Assembly (NCBI GenBank): GCA_002067405.1
Contig: MVRP01000029.1
Location: 1-32,183, forward strand
Length of the DNA: 32,183 nt
Direction: 5' to 3'
Source: Syntrophorhabdaceae bacterium PtaU1.Bin034
Lineage (GTDB): Bacteria; Desulfobacterota_G; Syntrophorhabdia; Syntrophorhabdales; WCHB1-27
The notes under the pieces were generated by a model that was not told where the DNA came from, did no database searches, and saw only the letters and a list, made by a program, of their open reading frames with translations. The position numbers and the translations under genes are program-made. Positions 1 to 6,976 of the stretch are shown one piece after another; positions within the stretch are counted from its first letter, which is position 1; every line of letters begins with the position of its first letter.

Positions 1-25
1 GACACGATCCGTACTGGAGGTGATG

Positions 26-529
26 ATGGACCTTGGCATACTTGAGACAATGGAAGCGCCCGAGCTTCGTAATTACCTGCGTTTCCTTCTCTGGCATTAC
101 AGGGTCGTTGACGGTTTCTGGTTCCTCTGCGTTGAGGAGAAATACGGCCGGCCCGTAGCGGAAAAATTCGACGAGCTTGTGTGGGGAAAGATCGCGGGTA
201 TGTCGTCCAAAGACATGATCCGGCGCTTCAATATTACCGAAAAGGGACTGAAAGGACTTTTTCGGGCCTTCCAGTATCTGCCCTGGACCATGATCGTGGG
301 TTACAAGGTCGAAGACAAAGGTGACCATCTGATGGTTACCGTGCCCGAGTGCCCAACGCAGGTGGCTCGCGTGCGGCACGGCCTGCCGGAGTTTCACTGC
401 CGTGACATGCATCAGACGGAATTCGAGTCCTTTGCCCATGCCATCGACCCGGAGATCAAAGTCGAGTGCCTCCTTGCCCCGCCTGACCATCCGCCTGATA
501 TGTTCTGTAAATGGCGGTTCACCAGATAG
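26..529 (+). CDS. DUF6125 family protein
   Basis: Soluble protein of about 167 residues. The sequence has the layout I recall for DUF6125: an N-terminal helix with HYRVVDGFWFL, then VEEKYG, a middle PWTMIVGYKVE stretch, and a cysteine-containing C-terminal half (CPTQVARVRHGLPEFHC, IDPEIKVECL, and a closing FCKWRF). The four conserved cysteines and the aromatic C-terminus are consistent with a ligand- or metal-binding fold, but no reaction is established for the family. Three in-frame starts lie together (GTG 20, ATG 23, ATG 26). The ribosome site GGAGG at 16-20 overlaps the GTG and suits ATG 26 best. The upstream context is outside the window, and the gene is followed by a separate promoter for typA, so it is not obviously in an operon with what follows. 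Family call is moderately sure; function unknown. Confidence 0.72.
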   Translation: MDLGILETMEAPELRNYLRFLLWHYRVVDGFWFLCVEEKYGRPVAEKFDELVWGKIAGMSSKDMIRRFNITEKGLKGLFRAFQYLPWTMIVGYKVEDKGDHLMVTVPECPTQVARVRHGLPEFHCRDMHQTEFESFAHAIDPEIKVECLLAPPDHPPDMFCKWRFTR

Positions 530-556
530 CCGGGTAATCCGCCGCGTACAACACGC

Positions 557-585
557 TTGATTTAACACGCGTTTTCGCGTATATT
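557..585 (+). promoter_or_regulatory. Predicted sigma-70 promoter of typA
   Basis: A -35 hexamer TTGATT (557-562) and a -10 hexamer TATATT (580-585) are separated by exactly 17 bases, about 67 bases before the typA start codon. The spacer contains a small hairpin, ACGCG-tttt-CGCGT (567-580). The rest of the gap between the DUF6125 gene and typA shows nothing else. Confidence 0.6.
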
Positions 586-651
586 ATCACCTCGCAAGAC
601 CCGGTTGAATCATTGCCGAACCATTCATTTTAAAGAACAGCCAGAGGGAAC

Positions 652-2463
652 ATGCACCAGGAAAAGATACGTAACATTGCAATCATAGCGCACGTCGATC
701 ACGGAAAGACGACGCTTGTTGATCAGCTCTTCAGGCAGAGCGGGTTGTTTCGTGACAACCAGGTAGTGGAAGAAAGACTCATGGATTCCATGGACCTGGA
801 AAGGGAACGGGGTATTACCATCACCTCCAAAAACGGTTCGTTCCAATATAAAGGCTACCTTGTAAACATAGTCGATACCCCCGGGCATGCTGATTTCGGG
901 GGTCAGGTAGAGCGCGTCCTCAAAATGGCTGACGGCGTCCTCCTGCTCGTCGATGCGGCTGAAGGCCCTATGCCGCAGACTTACTTTGTCCTGAAAAAGG
1001 CCCTTGCCCTGAAGCTTCGGGTCATCGTCGTGATCAACAAGATCGATAAGCCCGCGGCCCGATGTGACAGTGTGGTGGACGAGGTCTTCGATCTCTTCGT
1101 GAAGCTCGACGCCCCGGACCACATCCTGGATTTTCCGGTCATCTTCGCCTCTGCCAAGGACGGTTACGCCACCCATGATCACACCGAAAAAAGCGGCACC
1201 ATGATGCCCCTGTTCGACATGATCGTTGAATCGATTCCCGCCCCGCGGGGCGACGCCGCCGGCCCTCTGCAGATGCTCGTCAGTTCTCTTAGCTATTCTC
1301 CTTTCCTAGGCAGACTGGCGATCGGGAAGATCACGTCAGGCAAGCTCCATATCGACAAGGACGTGGTCGTTGCAGCGCCGGGGACCGCTCCCAAGCCTGC
1401 GAGGATCACGAAAATCTATCGCTTCAAGGGGACCGAGAAGGTCGAGACCGACGGCGCAGGTGTGGGAGAAATAGTAGCTGTCGCGGGCATGGAATCGATC
1501 ATGATCGGCGAGACGCTCACCGACCCTCTGAACCCGATACCACTCGAAGGTATCAAGGTCGATCCTCCTACCGTTTCAATGAGCTTCGTCCCCAATGATT
1601 CGCCGTTCTACGGTAAAGAAGGAAGGTTTGTGACGTCGAGGCACCTGAGGGACAGGCTGTTCAGGGAAACCCTGTCCGATGTGGCGCTCCTGGTGGAAGA
1701 GCTTGAGGATGCGCAGGGATACAAGGTGTCGGGACGCGGCGAATTGCACCTGTCCATCCTGATCGAGAAGATGCGGCGGGAAGGTTACGAGTTTCAGGTC
1801 ACGAGGCCGCAGGTCATATTCAGGGAAGAAGGCGGAAAGAGACTCGAACCTTATGAAGAATTGACCGTGGATGTTGACGAGAACTACATGGGGCGGGTCA
1901 TAGAGAACCTGGGCGGCAGGAAGGGCGTCCTTCTCGAAATGCACCAGAATAACGGAATGGCGCGGCTCAGATACAGGATACCCACGCGCGGCCTTCTGGG
2001 ATTTCGATCTGAGTTTCTGACCGAAACACGGGGCATGGGCGTGATGAACTACGTATTCCTGGAATTCGGCGAATATGCCGGAGAGATCAAGAACAGGACA
2101 AAAGGCGTGATGATCGCCATGGACCAGTGCACCACGGTGGCTTACGCGCTTTTCAATCTTCAGGAACGGGGAAGGCTGTTCCTGGGGCCCGGCGAGAAGG
2201 TCTACGAGGGACAGATCATCGGAGAACATTCCCGGGATACCGACCTCGTGGTCAACCCGGCCAAGGGAAAGAAGCTGACCAATATGCGTGCCTCGGGCTC
2301 GGACGACGCGGTCATCCTGACTCCCCATGTAAAGATGACCCTCGAAGAGTGCATCTCGTACATTAACGATGACGAGCTGGTCGAGATAACGCCCGTATCG
2401 ATCCGGCTGCGCAAGCAGATTCTGGCCGACCTGGAACGCCGTCGCGCGAAGCCGGCCGCCTGA
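652..2463 (+). CDS. typA: Translational GTPase TypA/BipA
   Basis: Ribosome-associated GTPase of the elongation-factor family, involved in 50S subunit assembly and stress or cold adaptation. At 603 residues it has the usual length. The G-motifs are intact: G1 AHVDHGKTT (13-21), the switch I segment RERGITI (51-57), G3 DTPGH (75-79) with the catalytic histidine, and G4 NKID (129-132). The EF-G-like domains III and V follow, and the C-terminal half has the BipA-specific pattern ending near NMRASGSDDAV. The start ATG has GAGGG five bases upstream and its own sigma-70-type promoter. The AlkD-like gene begins 19 bases after the stop and is probably cotranscribed. Identification is secure. Confidence 0.97.
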   Translation: MHQEKIRNIAIIAHVDHGKTTLVDQLFRQSGLFRDNQVVEERLMDSMDLERERGITITSKNGSFQYKGYLVNIVDTPGHADFGGQVERVLKMADGVLLLVDAAEGPMPQTYFVLKKALALKLRVIVVINKIDKPAARCDSVVDEVFDLFVKLDAPDHILDFPVIFASAKDGYATHDHTEKSGTMMPLFDMIVESIPAPRGDAAGPLQMLVSSLSYSPFLGRLAIGKITSGKLHIDKDVVVAAPGTAPKPARITKIYRFKGTEKVETDGAGVGEIVAVAGMESIMIGETLTDPLNPIPLEGIKVDPPTVSMSFVPNDSPFYGKEGRFVTSRHLRDRLFRETLSDVALLVEELEDAQGYKVSGRGELHLSILIEKMRREGYEFQVTRPQVIFREEGGKRLEPYEELTVDVDENYMGRVIENLGGRKGVLLEMHQNNGMARLRYRIPTRGLLGFRSEFLTETRGMGVMNYVFLEFGEYAGEIKNRTKGVMIAMDQCTTVAYALFNLQERGRLFLGPGEKVYEGQIIGEHSRDTDLVVNPAKGKKLTNMRASGSDDAVILTPHVKMTLEECISYINDDELVEITPVSIRLRKQILADLERRRAKPAA

Positions 2464-2482
2464 TCAGGAGAACGACAGGACC

Positions 2483-3193
2483 GTGCTTGAAGGGCTGAGA
2501 AAAGAGCTCAAGGCGCAACAAGACCCGGAAAAAGCGAAGATCCTGCAAGGCTTTTTCAAGACAGGCCCCGGGGAATACGGGGAAGGTGATATTTTTCTGG
2601 GCATCCAGGTCCCTGTTTTGAGAAAGCTTGCAAAGAAATACGCGCTTCTTGATCCCGATGCCGTCTCAACGCTTCTTGAATCGGCAGTTCACGAGGAAAG
2701 GTTCCTTGCGCTCCTGATACTTGTAATGCAGTTCAATAAAGGAGATGAAGCAGCGAGGAAGAGAATCTTCGATTTCTATCTTGCCCGCACCGACCGCATA
2801 AACAATTGGGACCTTGTCGATCTTTCCGCAGAACACATTGTCGGCGGTTTCCTGAAAGACAAACCGAAAGATATTCTTTACCGCCTGGCTCGCTCGGCGA
2901 ACCTTTGGGAAAGGCGGATCGCGATGCTTGCTACCTTCCACTACATCAAGATGGGGCTTCACGAAGAGACATGCCGCATTGCTGGCATGCTTATTCACGA
3001 TCGGCACGATCTCATCCAGAAAGCGGTCGGATGGATGCTCCGGGAGGTAGGAAAACGGTGCTCGGAAGAAGTGGAGGAGACATTCCTAAGACAACATTGG
3101 GGTGAGATGGGCCGGACAGCGCTCCGCTACGCCATTGAGCGGTTCTCGCCTGAGAAAAGACAGGCCTATCTCAACGGGACGGTCGGCCGGTAG
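2483..3193 (+). CDS. DNA alkylation repair protein, AlkD-like HEAT-repeat glycosylase
   Basis: DNA glycosylase of the AlkC/AlkD HEAT-like-repeat superfamily, which removes cationic N3- and N7-alkylpurines without base flipping. The 236-residue length matches Bacillus cereus AlkD. From memory, the key AlkD residues are Trp109, Asp113, Arg148 and Trp187. Here Trp109 and Asp113 fall at exactly those numbers in RINNWDLVDLSA, an arginine pair is at 144-145, and a tryptophan is at 184 (GWMLREVGKR), so a catalytically competent enzyme is likely. The start is a GTG 19 bases after typA; no strong ribosome site is visible, so expression may depend on read-through from typA. Some members of the superfamily act on bulky natural-product adducts instead, and the sequence alone cannot tell which substrate is used. 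Confidence 0.9.
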   Translation: MLEGLRKELKAQQDPEKAKILQGFFKTGPGEYGEGDIFLGIQVPVLRKLAKKYALLDPDAVSTLLESAVHEERFLALLILVMQFNKGDEAARKRIFDFYLARTDRINNWDLVDLSAEHIVGGFLKDKPKDILYRLARSANLWERRIAMLATFHYIKMGLHEETCRIAGMLIHDRHDLIQKAVGWMLREVGKRCSEEVEETFLRQHWGEMGRTALRYAIERFSPEKRQAYLNGTVGR

Positions 3194-3207
3194 CGCTCGT
3201 GCACCTG

Positions 3208-3236
3208 TTGCACGGCGGAAAGCCTCATTGTAAAAT
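3208..3236 (+). promoter_or_regulatory. Predicted sigma-70 promoter of the anti-sigma-type gene
   Basis: TTGCAC (3208-3213) and TAAAAT (3231-3236) are separated by 17 bases, 38 bases before the ATG of the HATPase gene. This suggests that gene is transcribed independently of typA and the alkylation repair gene. Confidence 0.55.
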
Positions 3237-3273
3237 ATCGCCGCTGTAATATTGAAAGGAACCAGGAGATATC

Positions 3274-3711
3274 ATGAGAAAGCCGCTCGAAGATGTGGAA
3301 GCAAGTCAGCACGTCACAGCCCCGGCCAAGGCGGAATCTGTTCCGATCCTTACGGACTTTGTCTCCACCTACGCAGGGGAGATGATGTTTGACGATAAAA
3401 GGATCGGCGAAGTAAAGGCAGCGCTGGAAGAAGCGCTTGACAATATTATCCGCTTTGCCTGTCCGACAGGATCGGAAGAGATCACCATCACATGCAGCGC
3501 GCACGAAATGGGAGCCATGCTTCTTGACATCGTTGATACGGGAGTTCCGTTCAACATGCTTGTAATGAGCACCTTTCCGGAGACCACGGATTTCGCCCCT
3601 GCCGAACAAGTGCCGTCGACAAGAAAGATGAAAAAATACATCAAGAATATCGAGTACAGAAGAGACGGGGAAGCGAAGAAGAATATTCTTGCCCTGGTGG
3701 TCTGGAAATGA
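3274..3711 (+). CDS. Anti-sigma regulatory factor-like serine kinase (HATPase_c_2, RsbW/SpoIIAB family)
   Basis: Small single-domain ATP-binding protein of the GHKL fold. Members usually phosphorylate an STAS anti-anti-sigma partner and sequester a sigma factor. The N-box is clear (EEALDNIIRFA, Asn57 with Glu53), as is the G1 box (DIVDTGVPFN, Asp88 to Asn94), and the C-terminus has the usual strand pair (IEYRRDGEAKKNILALVVWK). The glycine-rich lid motif GxGL that normally precedes the last helix is replaced by STRKMKKYI, so ATP-lid closure or kinase activity may be altered. No sigma factor, STAS protein or PP2C phosphatase lies nearby, so this is an orphan. The start ATG has AGGAG upstream. 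Family assignment is good; kinase activity is uncertain. Confidence 0.85.
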   Translation: MRKPLEDVEASQHVTAPAKAESVPILTDFVSTYAGEMMFDDKRIGEVKAALEEALDNIIRFACPTGSEEITITCSAHEMGAMLLDIVDTGVPFNMLVMSTFPETTDFAPAEQVPSTRKMKKYIKNIEYRRDGEAKKNILALVVWK

Positions 3712-3731
3712 TCAACAGCAACCGGTAGTGA

Positions 3732-3791
3732 AAGCAGTGAAAGGTGAGCGGCTTTGGGCGGCGCTCCTTACCCCCTCACCTTTCACTGCTT
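3732..3791. terminator. Long inverted repeat between convergent genes, probable bidirectional terminator
   Basis: A perfect 17-bp inverted repeat pairs 3732-3748 (starting AAGCAGTGAAAGG) with 3775-3791 (ending CTTTCACTGCTT), around a 26-base GC-rich loop. It sits between the stop of the anti-sigma-type gene and the ubiE stop at 3783, and one arm runs into the last ubiE codons. A modest T-rich stretch follows on the plus strand. The loop is larger than in a typical intrinsic terminator. Confidence 0.5.
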
Positions 3792-4535
3792 CTTTGTTCC
3801 CGCATAAAGGTAGCACGTACCCAGGGTCAATTTATACTTCTTTACGTCGACCATGCCCACCGCCTGCATGAGTCTGAGAAATTCATCGGGCGAGGGGAAG
3901 TTCATGATCGAGTCGGCAAGGTAGTAGTACGCACTCGGATTGAGGGAGAACCTTTTTGCAATCCGGGGAAGCAATCGGTTAAGATAGGTATGGTACATAA
4001 GGTTCGAGAACCAGTTGCGGGTGAAGCTCATTTCGAGCACCAGCACCTGGCCGCCCGGCACAACCACCCTCAGCATTTCCCCGAGCGCCTGCGTTTTGGC
4101 CGGAATGTTCCTGATGCCGAAGGCTATGGCCGAAACGTCAAAGGTGTTGTCGTCAAAGGGCAGGCAAAGGGCATCGCCGTGCACAAGCCGGATCCTTTCC
4201 GAAAGCCTTTTCCGGACCAGCTTGTCCTGCCCGAGATCGAGCATTTCCTTTACAAAATCGAGCCCGATAACAGAAATCGCGGGATACTTGACCGCCGCAT
4301 CTATGGCAAGATCAGCGGTGCCCGAGGCCACATCGAGGAAACGGTTTGTTCTGCCGAATAACATCTTCTTCACGGCAAAGCGGCGCCAGGCGATATCGCG
4401 TCTCAAGCTCAGGAAATGGTTGAGAAAATCATAGCGTCCGGTGACGGTGGTGAAGATGTCCCTGACCATGCCGATGCGCTCCTGGTCCGTCACCTCTCTG
4501 ACTGATCGATACCTTTTTTCCATGCCTTTTCCCAT
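3783..4535 (-). CDS. ubiE: Demethylmenaquinone / 2-methoxy-6-polyprenyl-benzoquinol methyltransferase
   Basis: SAM-dependent C-methyltransferase that carries out the last step of menaquinone synthesis (MenG) and the corresponding step in ubiquinone synthesis. An anaerobe would use it for menaquinone. The 250-residue protein shows the family signatures: YDFLNHFLSLRRDIAWRR near the N-terminus, SAM motif I FLDVASGTADLA, and FGIRNIPAKTQALGEMLRVV followed by PGGQVLVLEMS. A second in-frame ATG at 4523 (MEKRYRSV) is preceded by GGGAAAAGG and may be the true start, which would give 246 residues. The gene stands alone, after a predicted terminator for the redox operon upstream and convergent with the anti-sigma-type gene. 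It implies a quinone-dependent electron transport chain in this organism. Confidence 0.94.
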   Translation of the reverse strand: MGKGMEKRYRSVREVTDQERIGMVRDIFTTVTGRYDFLNHFLSLRRDIAWRRFAVKKMLFGRTNRFLDVASGTADLAIDAAVKYPAISVIGLDFVKEMLDLGQDKLVRKRLSERIRLVHGDALCLPFDDNTFDVSAIAFGIRNIPAKTQALGEMLRVVVPGGQVLVLEMSFTRNWFSNLMYHTYLNRLLPRIAKRFSLNPSAYYYLADSIMNFPSPDEFLRLMQAVGMVDVKKYKLTLGTCYLYAGTKKQ

Positions 4536-4571
4536 TGCAGGGATAGTCGATCTTCCTTTTCTGTCAGTGAT

Positions 4572-4610
4572 CGAAAAAGACTGTCACGCGCGAAAAAGCA
4601 GCGCTGACAG
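4572..4610 (-). terminator. Rho-independent terminator of the glutaredoxin/FTR operon
   Basis: Read on the minus strand, the hairpin CTGTCA-GCGC / GCGC-(g)-TGACAG occupies 4610-4581 with a nine-base loop and one bulge. It is followed by TCTTTTT at 4580-4574. It lies about 80 bases after the FTR stop codon and before ubiE, so it separates the two transcription units. Confidence 0.65.
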
Positions 4611-4688
4611 AGGCCTACTTTAGCACGAAAGGGCACTGCGATCAAGGATCAGGGGAAAACGACACCAACGACCTGGGGGATCCAAAGG

Positions 4689-5198
4689 CTACATGAACCT
4701 TTCGAAGCGGTCCTTCGTCACCTTGCAGATGGGGCATATCTCAGGCGGCTCTTCCCTTGCGCAAAGGTAGCCACATACGCGGCATCGCCACACCGGATAG
4801 GGAAGGGCCGGACCGGGTCCATCCGGCTGCCTGCGTCCCGGGCCCGGTTCGTGTCGGGCAGGTCTCCTTTCCGGAACAGGAGATATTTCTTTTTCTCCTC
4901 TGCAGACTGCCCCGGACACGTACAGGGCGCAATAACATGCCCCGTATTCGTTCAGATCGGGGTCCCTGTAATCACAGGGGCACACAATGTCCGTATCTGC
5001 CTCTTTGTCGCCCGAGGCCAGCCTGCAAGGGCAGGAAGGATAGCCATACCGATCCTGGTTGATAATGAGACTTCGGATCAGGTCCCTGGTAAACTGCTCG
5101 TCAGGGTTTATGAAGTATCCGGAGGACAGAGCACGGGACCGTAGTGTCCGGTACAAGTCGTCTATCTCGGTTTCAGGGATCTCTCTTCTTTCCGTCAC
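4689..5198 (-). CDS. Ferredoxin:thioredoxin reductase catalytic subunit with C-terminal rubredoxin domain
   Basis: Iron-sulfur disulfide reductase that passes one-electron reductant to a thioredoxin- or glutaredoxin-type partner. The FTR-beta core has its cysteine triplets: CPC (56-58), CPC (73-75) and CYC (88-90), which hold the [4Fe-4S] cluster and the active disulfide. After a proline/arginine-rich linker (about 105-135) comes a rubredoxin-like knuckle pair, CRVC (139-142) and CPIC (155-158), a plausible built-in one-electron donor site. I place the start at GTG 5198. It overlaps the glutaredoxin stop as GTGA, with GGGAGGTG eight bases upstream. An earlier in-frame ATG at 5246 would lie deep inside the glutaredoxin gene with no ribosome site. 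The length is then 169 residues. Coupling to the glutaredoxin suggests the two proteins are redox partners. Confidence 0.9.
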   Translation of the reverse strand: MTERREIPETEIDDLYRTLRSRALSSGYFINPDEQFTRDLIRSLIINQDRYGYPSCPCRLASGDKEADTDIVCPCDYRDPDLNEYGACYCALYVSGAVCRGEKEISPVPERRPARHEPGPGRRQPDGPGPALPYPVWRCRVCGYLCAREEPPEICPICKVTKDRFERFM

Positions 5199-5476
5199 CG
5201 TCTGAGCACCTCCCTCATCCTGTCTTCGTCGTATCCTACTATGCACTCACTGTTGTTGACGACAAGAGACGGGAAAGAACATCGCGGATTAAAGCGCCTG
5301 AGTTCCTCAAGCGTTTCGTCTCGCTCCCGGCCCTCCAGGAGATCCACGTCAATGTACTCGTATCCCACATCCATCTCTTTCAGGAATGCTTTTGTCTTTT
5401 TGCACCAAATGCAAGTGCTGAGCGTATAAAGCTTTACATCTCCACGGTCGGTTCCCTGAACACGGTTCATCTCCAT
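5195..5476 (-). CDS. Glutaredoxin-family thiol oxidoreductase
   Basis: Small thioredoxin-fold protein with a dithiol active site CIWC (Cys22, Cys25), the fold's VKLYTLSTC strand before it, and a cis-proline region CSFPSLVVNNSECIVGY. The residues around the active site differ from classical CPYC glutaredoxins. The protein may therefore be reduced by the FTR encoded next to it rather than by glutathione; this is an inference from context. The start is ATG 5476 (MEMNRVQG), which has a full AGGAGG six bases upstream. A more distant GTG at 5503 lacks such a site. The product is 93 residues. Its stop codon overlaps the FTR start (GTGA). Confidence 0.88.
   Translation of the reverse strand: MEMNRVQGTDRGDVKLYTLSTCIWCKKTKAFLKEMDVGYEYIDVDLLEGRERDETLEELRRFNPRCSFPSLVVNNSECIVGYDEDRMREVLRR
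5207..5214 (-). promoter_or_regulatory. Ribosome binding site fixing the FTR start
   Basis: GGGAGGTG on the minus strand lies inside the last codons of the glutaredoxin gene, eight bases before the GTG at 5198. It decides in favour of the GTGA-coupled start over the upstream ATG. Confidence 0.7.
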
Positions 5477-5722
5477 ACACAACCTCCTCGGTGTTGTCTG
5501 CACCTCAAAGTAAATATAGTACGCGGTAGTATCGGAAGCTTACATTTCGGGGCCGGAAATATCAGATGGGTTTCTTCGTGAAGAAAAGAGATGGGCATTG
5601 CTATGACCATTTCCATAACTGACTCCTATTCACTGAGCAGCGTGCGAAAGCGAGAATAAGTATTAGTTCATTTAACAGGAATTGACTTTAAGAGACATTC
5701 CGAGCGATTTCGTGGGGAGAAG

Positions 5723-6199
5723 TCAGGCCTCGACTTCGCGATCCTCCACATAAGTCGCTCTTACCCTTTTGGACCGCTTCAGATAGAGGTACCAGACGGC
5801 AACATACACTATGGTAAGCCCGGCATTAGCGAGATTCGGTCCGGCCATCTCGTTCGCCAGGTGTGAAGGAACCTGGAGCACCGTAGGCAGAACCACCGTA
5901 AGAAGCGAATAGAGAACTACAAAGAAAAAATACTTCCTCACTATCGCTACTGCACCGGGGACGACTTTCCAGAGGGACAATCCGGCATAAACGCTGAAGA
6001 CAAGCAGCGCGATACGAAAGACGCCGGTAGTCACCATCAACCTGAAGAATTCCGGATGCTTCTCAAAATACGGGTTTGCAGTGCTGGTGATCAGGAACAG
6101 GTTTATCAGGATAGCGGACGGATCGAGGACCGTGAGGTTTATACAAAGAAGGAGGAGCCATCCTCTCACCCCTTTTAACTGCAGATCCACCCGGTCCAT
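5723..6199 (-). CDS. DUF2569 family integral membrane protein
   Basis: Multi-pass inner-membrane protein of unknown function. The family pattern is visible: KGVRGWLLLL at the start of the first hydrophobic segment, GLSLWKVVPGA in the middle, and the characteristic end VAVWYLYLKRSKRVRATYV. Four hydrophobic stretches of membrane-spanning length can be picked out (about residues 12-38, 54-74, 86-108 and 120-142). I prefer ATG 6199 (MDRVDLQLKG), which has GGAAAG upstream. An in-frame ATG at 6232 adds 11 residues but has no ribosome site. Transcription runs away from the region holding three tandem dyads, which could control it and the small cysteine-rich gene on the other side. No substrate or partner is known. 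Confidence 0.78.
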   Translation of the reverse strand: MDRVDLQLKGVRGWLLLLCINLTVLDPSAILINLFLITSTANPYFEKHPEFFRLMVTTGVFRIALLVFSVYAGLSLWKVVPGAVAIVRKYFFFVVLYSLLTVVLPTVLQVPSHLANEMAGPNLANAGLTIVYVAVWYLYLKRSKRVRATYVEDREVEA

Positions 6200-6390
6200 T
6201 ATGTCTCTTTCCTTTTTGAAAATCTCGCCCATAATTTACACCGGCTGGAAGTGATTTCCAAGATTATTATGCGGGAAAGCCTCGGGACCCTGTTTTGTCT
6301 TTCGGCTCATTATAAGTTTATGAGATACAGTTAAGAACATTATATAACACCATGTTACTATAAGAACTCTAGTTGTGACCGCTTTTTCAT

Positions 6391-6447
6391 GTCTTGTGAT
6401 TCAAGATCACTGTCTTGCTAAGCAAGACACGTCTTGCAAAGCGAGAC
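6391..6447. promoter_or_regulatory. Three tandem 17-bp operator-like dyads, GTCTTG-N5-CAAGAC
   Basis: Three copies of one dyad stand in a row: GTCTTG-tgatt-CAAGAT (6391-6407), GTCTTG-ctaag-CAAGAC (6412-6428) and GTCTTG-caaag-CGAGAC (6431-6447). The central gap is five bases in every copy, and the start-to-start distances are 21 and 19 bp, close to two helical turns. They lie in the 450-bp divergent region between the DUF2569 gene and the ten-cysteine gene. This geometry is typical of a dimeric regulator bound several times on one DNA face. The regulator is not identifiable from the sequence. Confidence 0.65.
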
Positions 6448-6650
6448 AAAAGAAGGCTGACGTTGCTTATCTCCTTTCAAGCAGGTTTCACCCGAAACCG
6501 CCCATGTCTTAAAGGAAAATTGTCCTTTCCGATGACAGGGCATGATTTTTGTAGAAGGTCTTCCAATGTCCGCAGCCTTGGTATCGAGCGAGAAGGAAAA
6601 GGGAAGGCACGTGGCGTGCCGGAAAATACTACGCGCGGAAAGGTGGCACA
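6448..6650 (+). other. Hairpin-rich leader of the cysteine-rich gene
   Basis: This gene-free stretch holds three further perfect small inverted repeats: GGTTTC-accc-GAAACC (6484-6499), AAAGGA-aaattg-TCCTTT (6511-6528) and GGCACG-tgg-CGTGCC (6606-6620). I do not recognise a known riboswitch. A weak sigma-54-like match (GGGCATG-attt-TTGTA, 6538-6553) is present but lacks the -12 GC. A structured untranslated leader is possible. Confidence 0.35.
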
Positions 6651-6923
6651 ATGGATGAAGTTTTCGATTACGGAACAGGCGTACCATACACATATGAAGA
6701 CCTGGAGGTCTTGTTCGCGGGTAAGGTGACGAGCAGGCGGGAAGGCCGGGGTTGCTCCACGTGCGGTTGGTTTGATGCCGCCTCATGTGAGCTTTGCCGG
6801 GGGCCGGTGACTTGTTCCAAGTGGGCGGAGTGCGGAAAATGCTGTCCCTTGACGGGTAGGGTCTCCCTCGTGGAATTCGAAACGTGTCCACAATTTACCA
6901 TTGACCCGATAATGTGCCAGTAG
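6651..6923 (+). CDS. Small ten-cysteine protein of unknown function
   Basis: A 90-residue protein I do not recognise. It has ten cysteines: Cys35 and 38 (CSTC), Cys46 and 49 (CELC), Cys55, Cys61, then Cys64-65 (CGKCC), Cys79 and Cys89. The paired CxxC spacing suggests zinc or iron-sulfur binding. There is no signal peptide or membrane segment, so it is probably cytoplasmic. The N-terminal 30 residues are acidic and aromatic with no cysteine. The ribosome site GGAAAGGTGG ends just before the ATG, which supports it as a real gene. It lies downstream of the three tandem dyads and is convergent with pyrE. A metal-responsive or redox role would fit the composition, but nothing in the sequence proves it. 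Confidence 0.62.
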   Translation: MDEVFDYGTGVPYTYEDLEVLFAGKVTSRREGRGCSTCGWFDAASCELCRGPVTCSKWAECGKCCPLTGRVSLVEFETCPQFTIDPIMCQ

Positions 6924-6976
6924 GAGCGCAAAGACGCTCATTATCCGGTTAACGGATTCCTGTTTGTCCAAACTAT

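Noticed and set aside
1576..2328. 250-codon minus-strand open frame
   Set aside because: It lies wholly inside typA in antisense and has no ribosome site or family features.
3744..4361. 205-codon plus-strand open frame
   Set aside because: It is antisense to ubiE, which has clear SAM-methyltransferase motifs.
5472..5479. Extra CCATAC matches (5474 region, 6684 region, and a near match at 22408)
   Set aside because: They lie within coding starts, occur singly, and lack the paired spacing and the sigma-54 core.
6538..6553. Sigma-54-like match GGGCATG-attt-TTGTA downstream of the tandem dyads
   Set aside because: The -12 GC is missing and the first base differs, so I do not call it a promoter.
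6415..6891. Open frames on both strands over the dyads and the cysteine-rich gene
   Set aside because: They have low-complexity, basic translations and no ribosome sites. The plus-strand cysteine-rich frame with a good ribosome site explains the region better.
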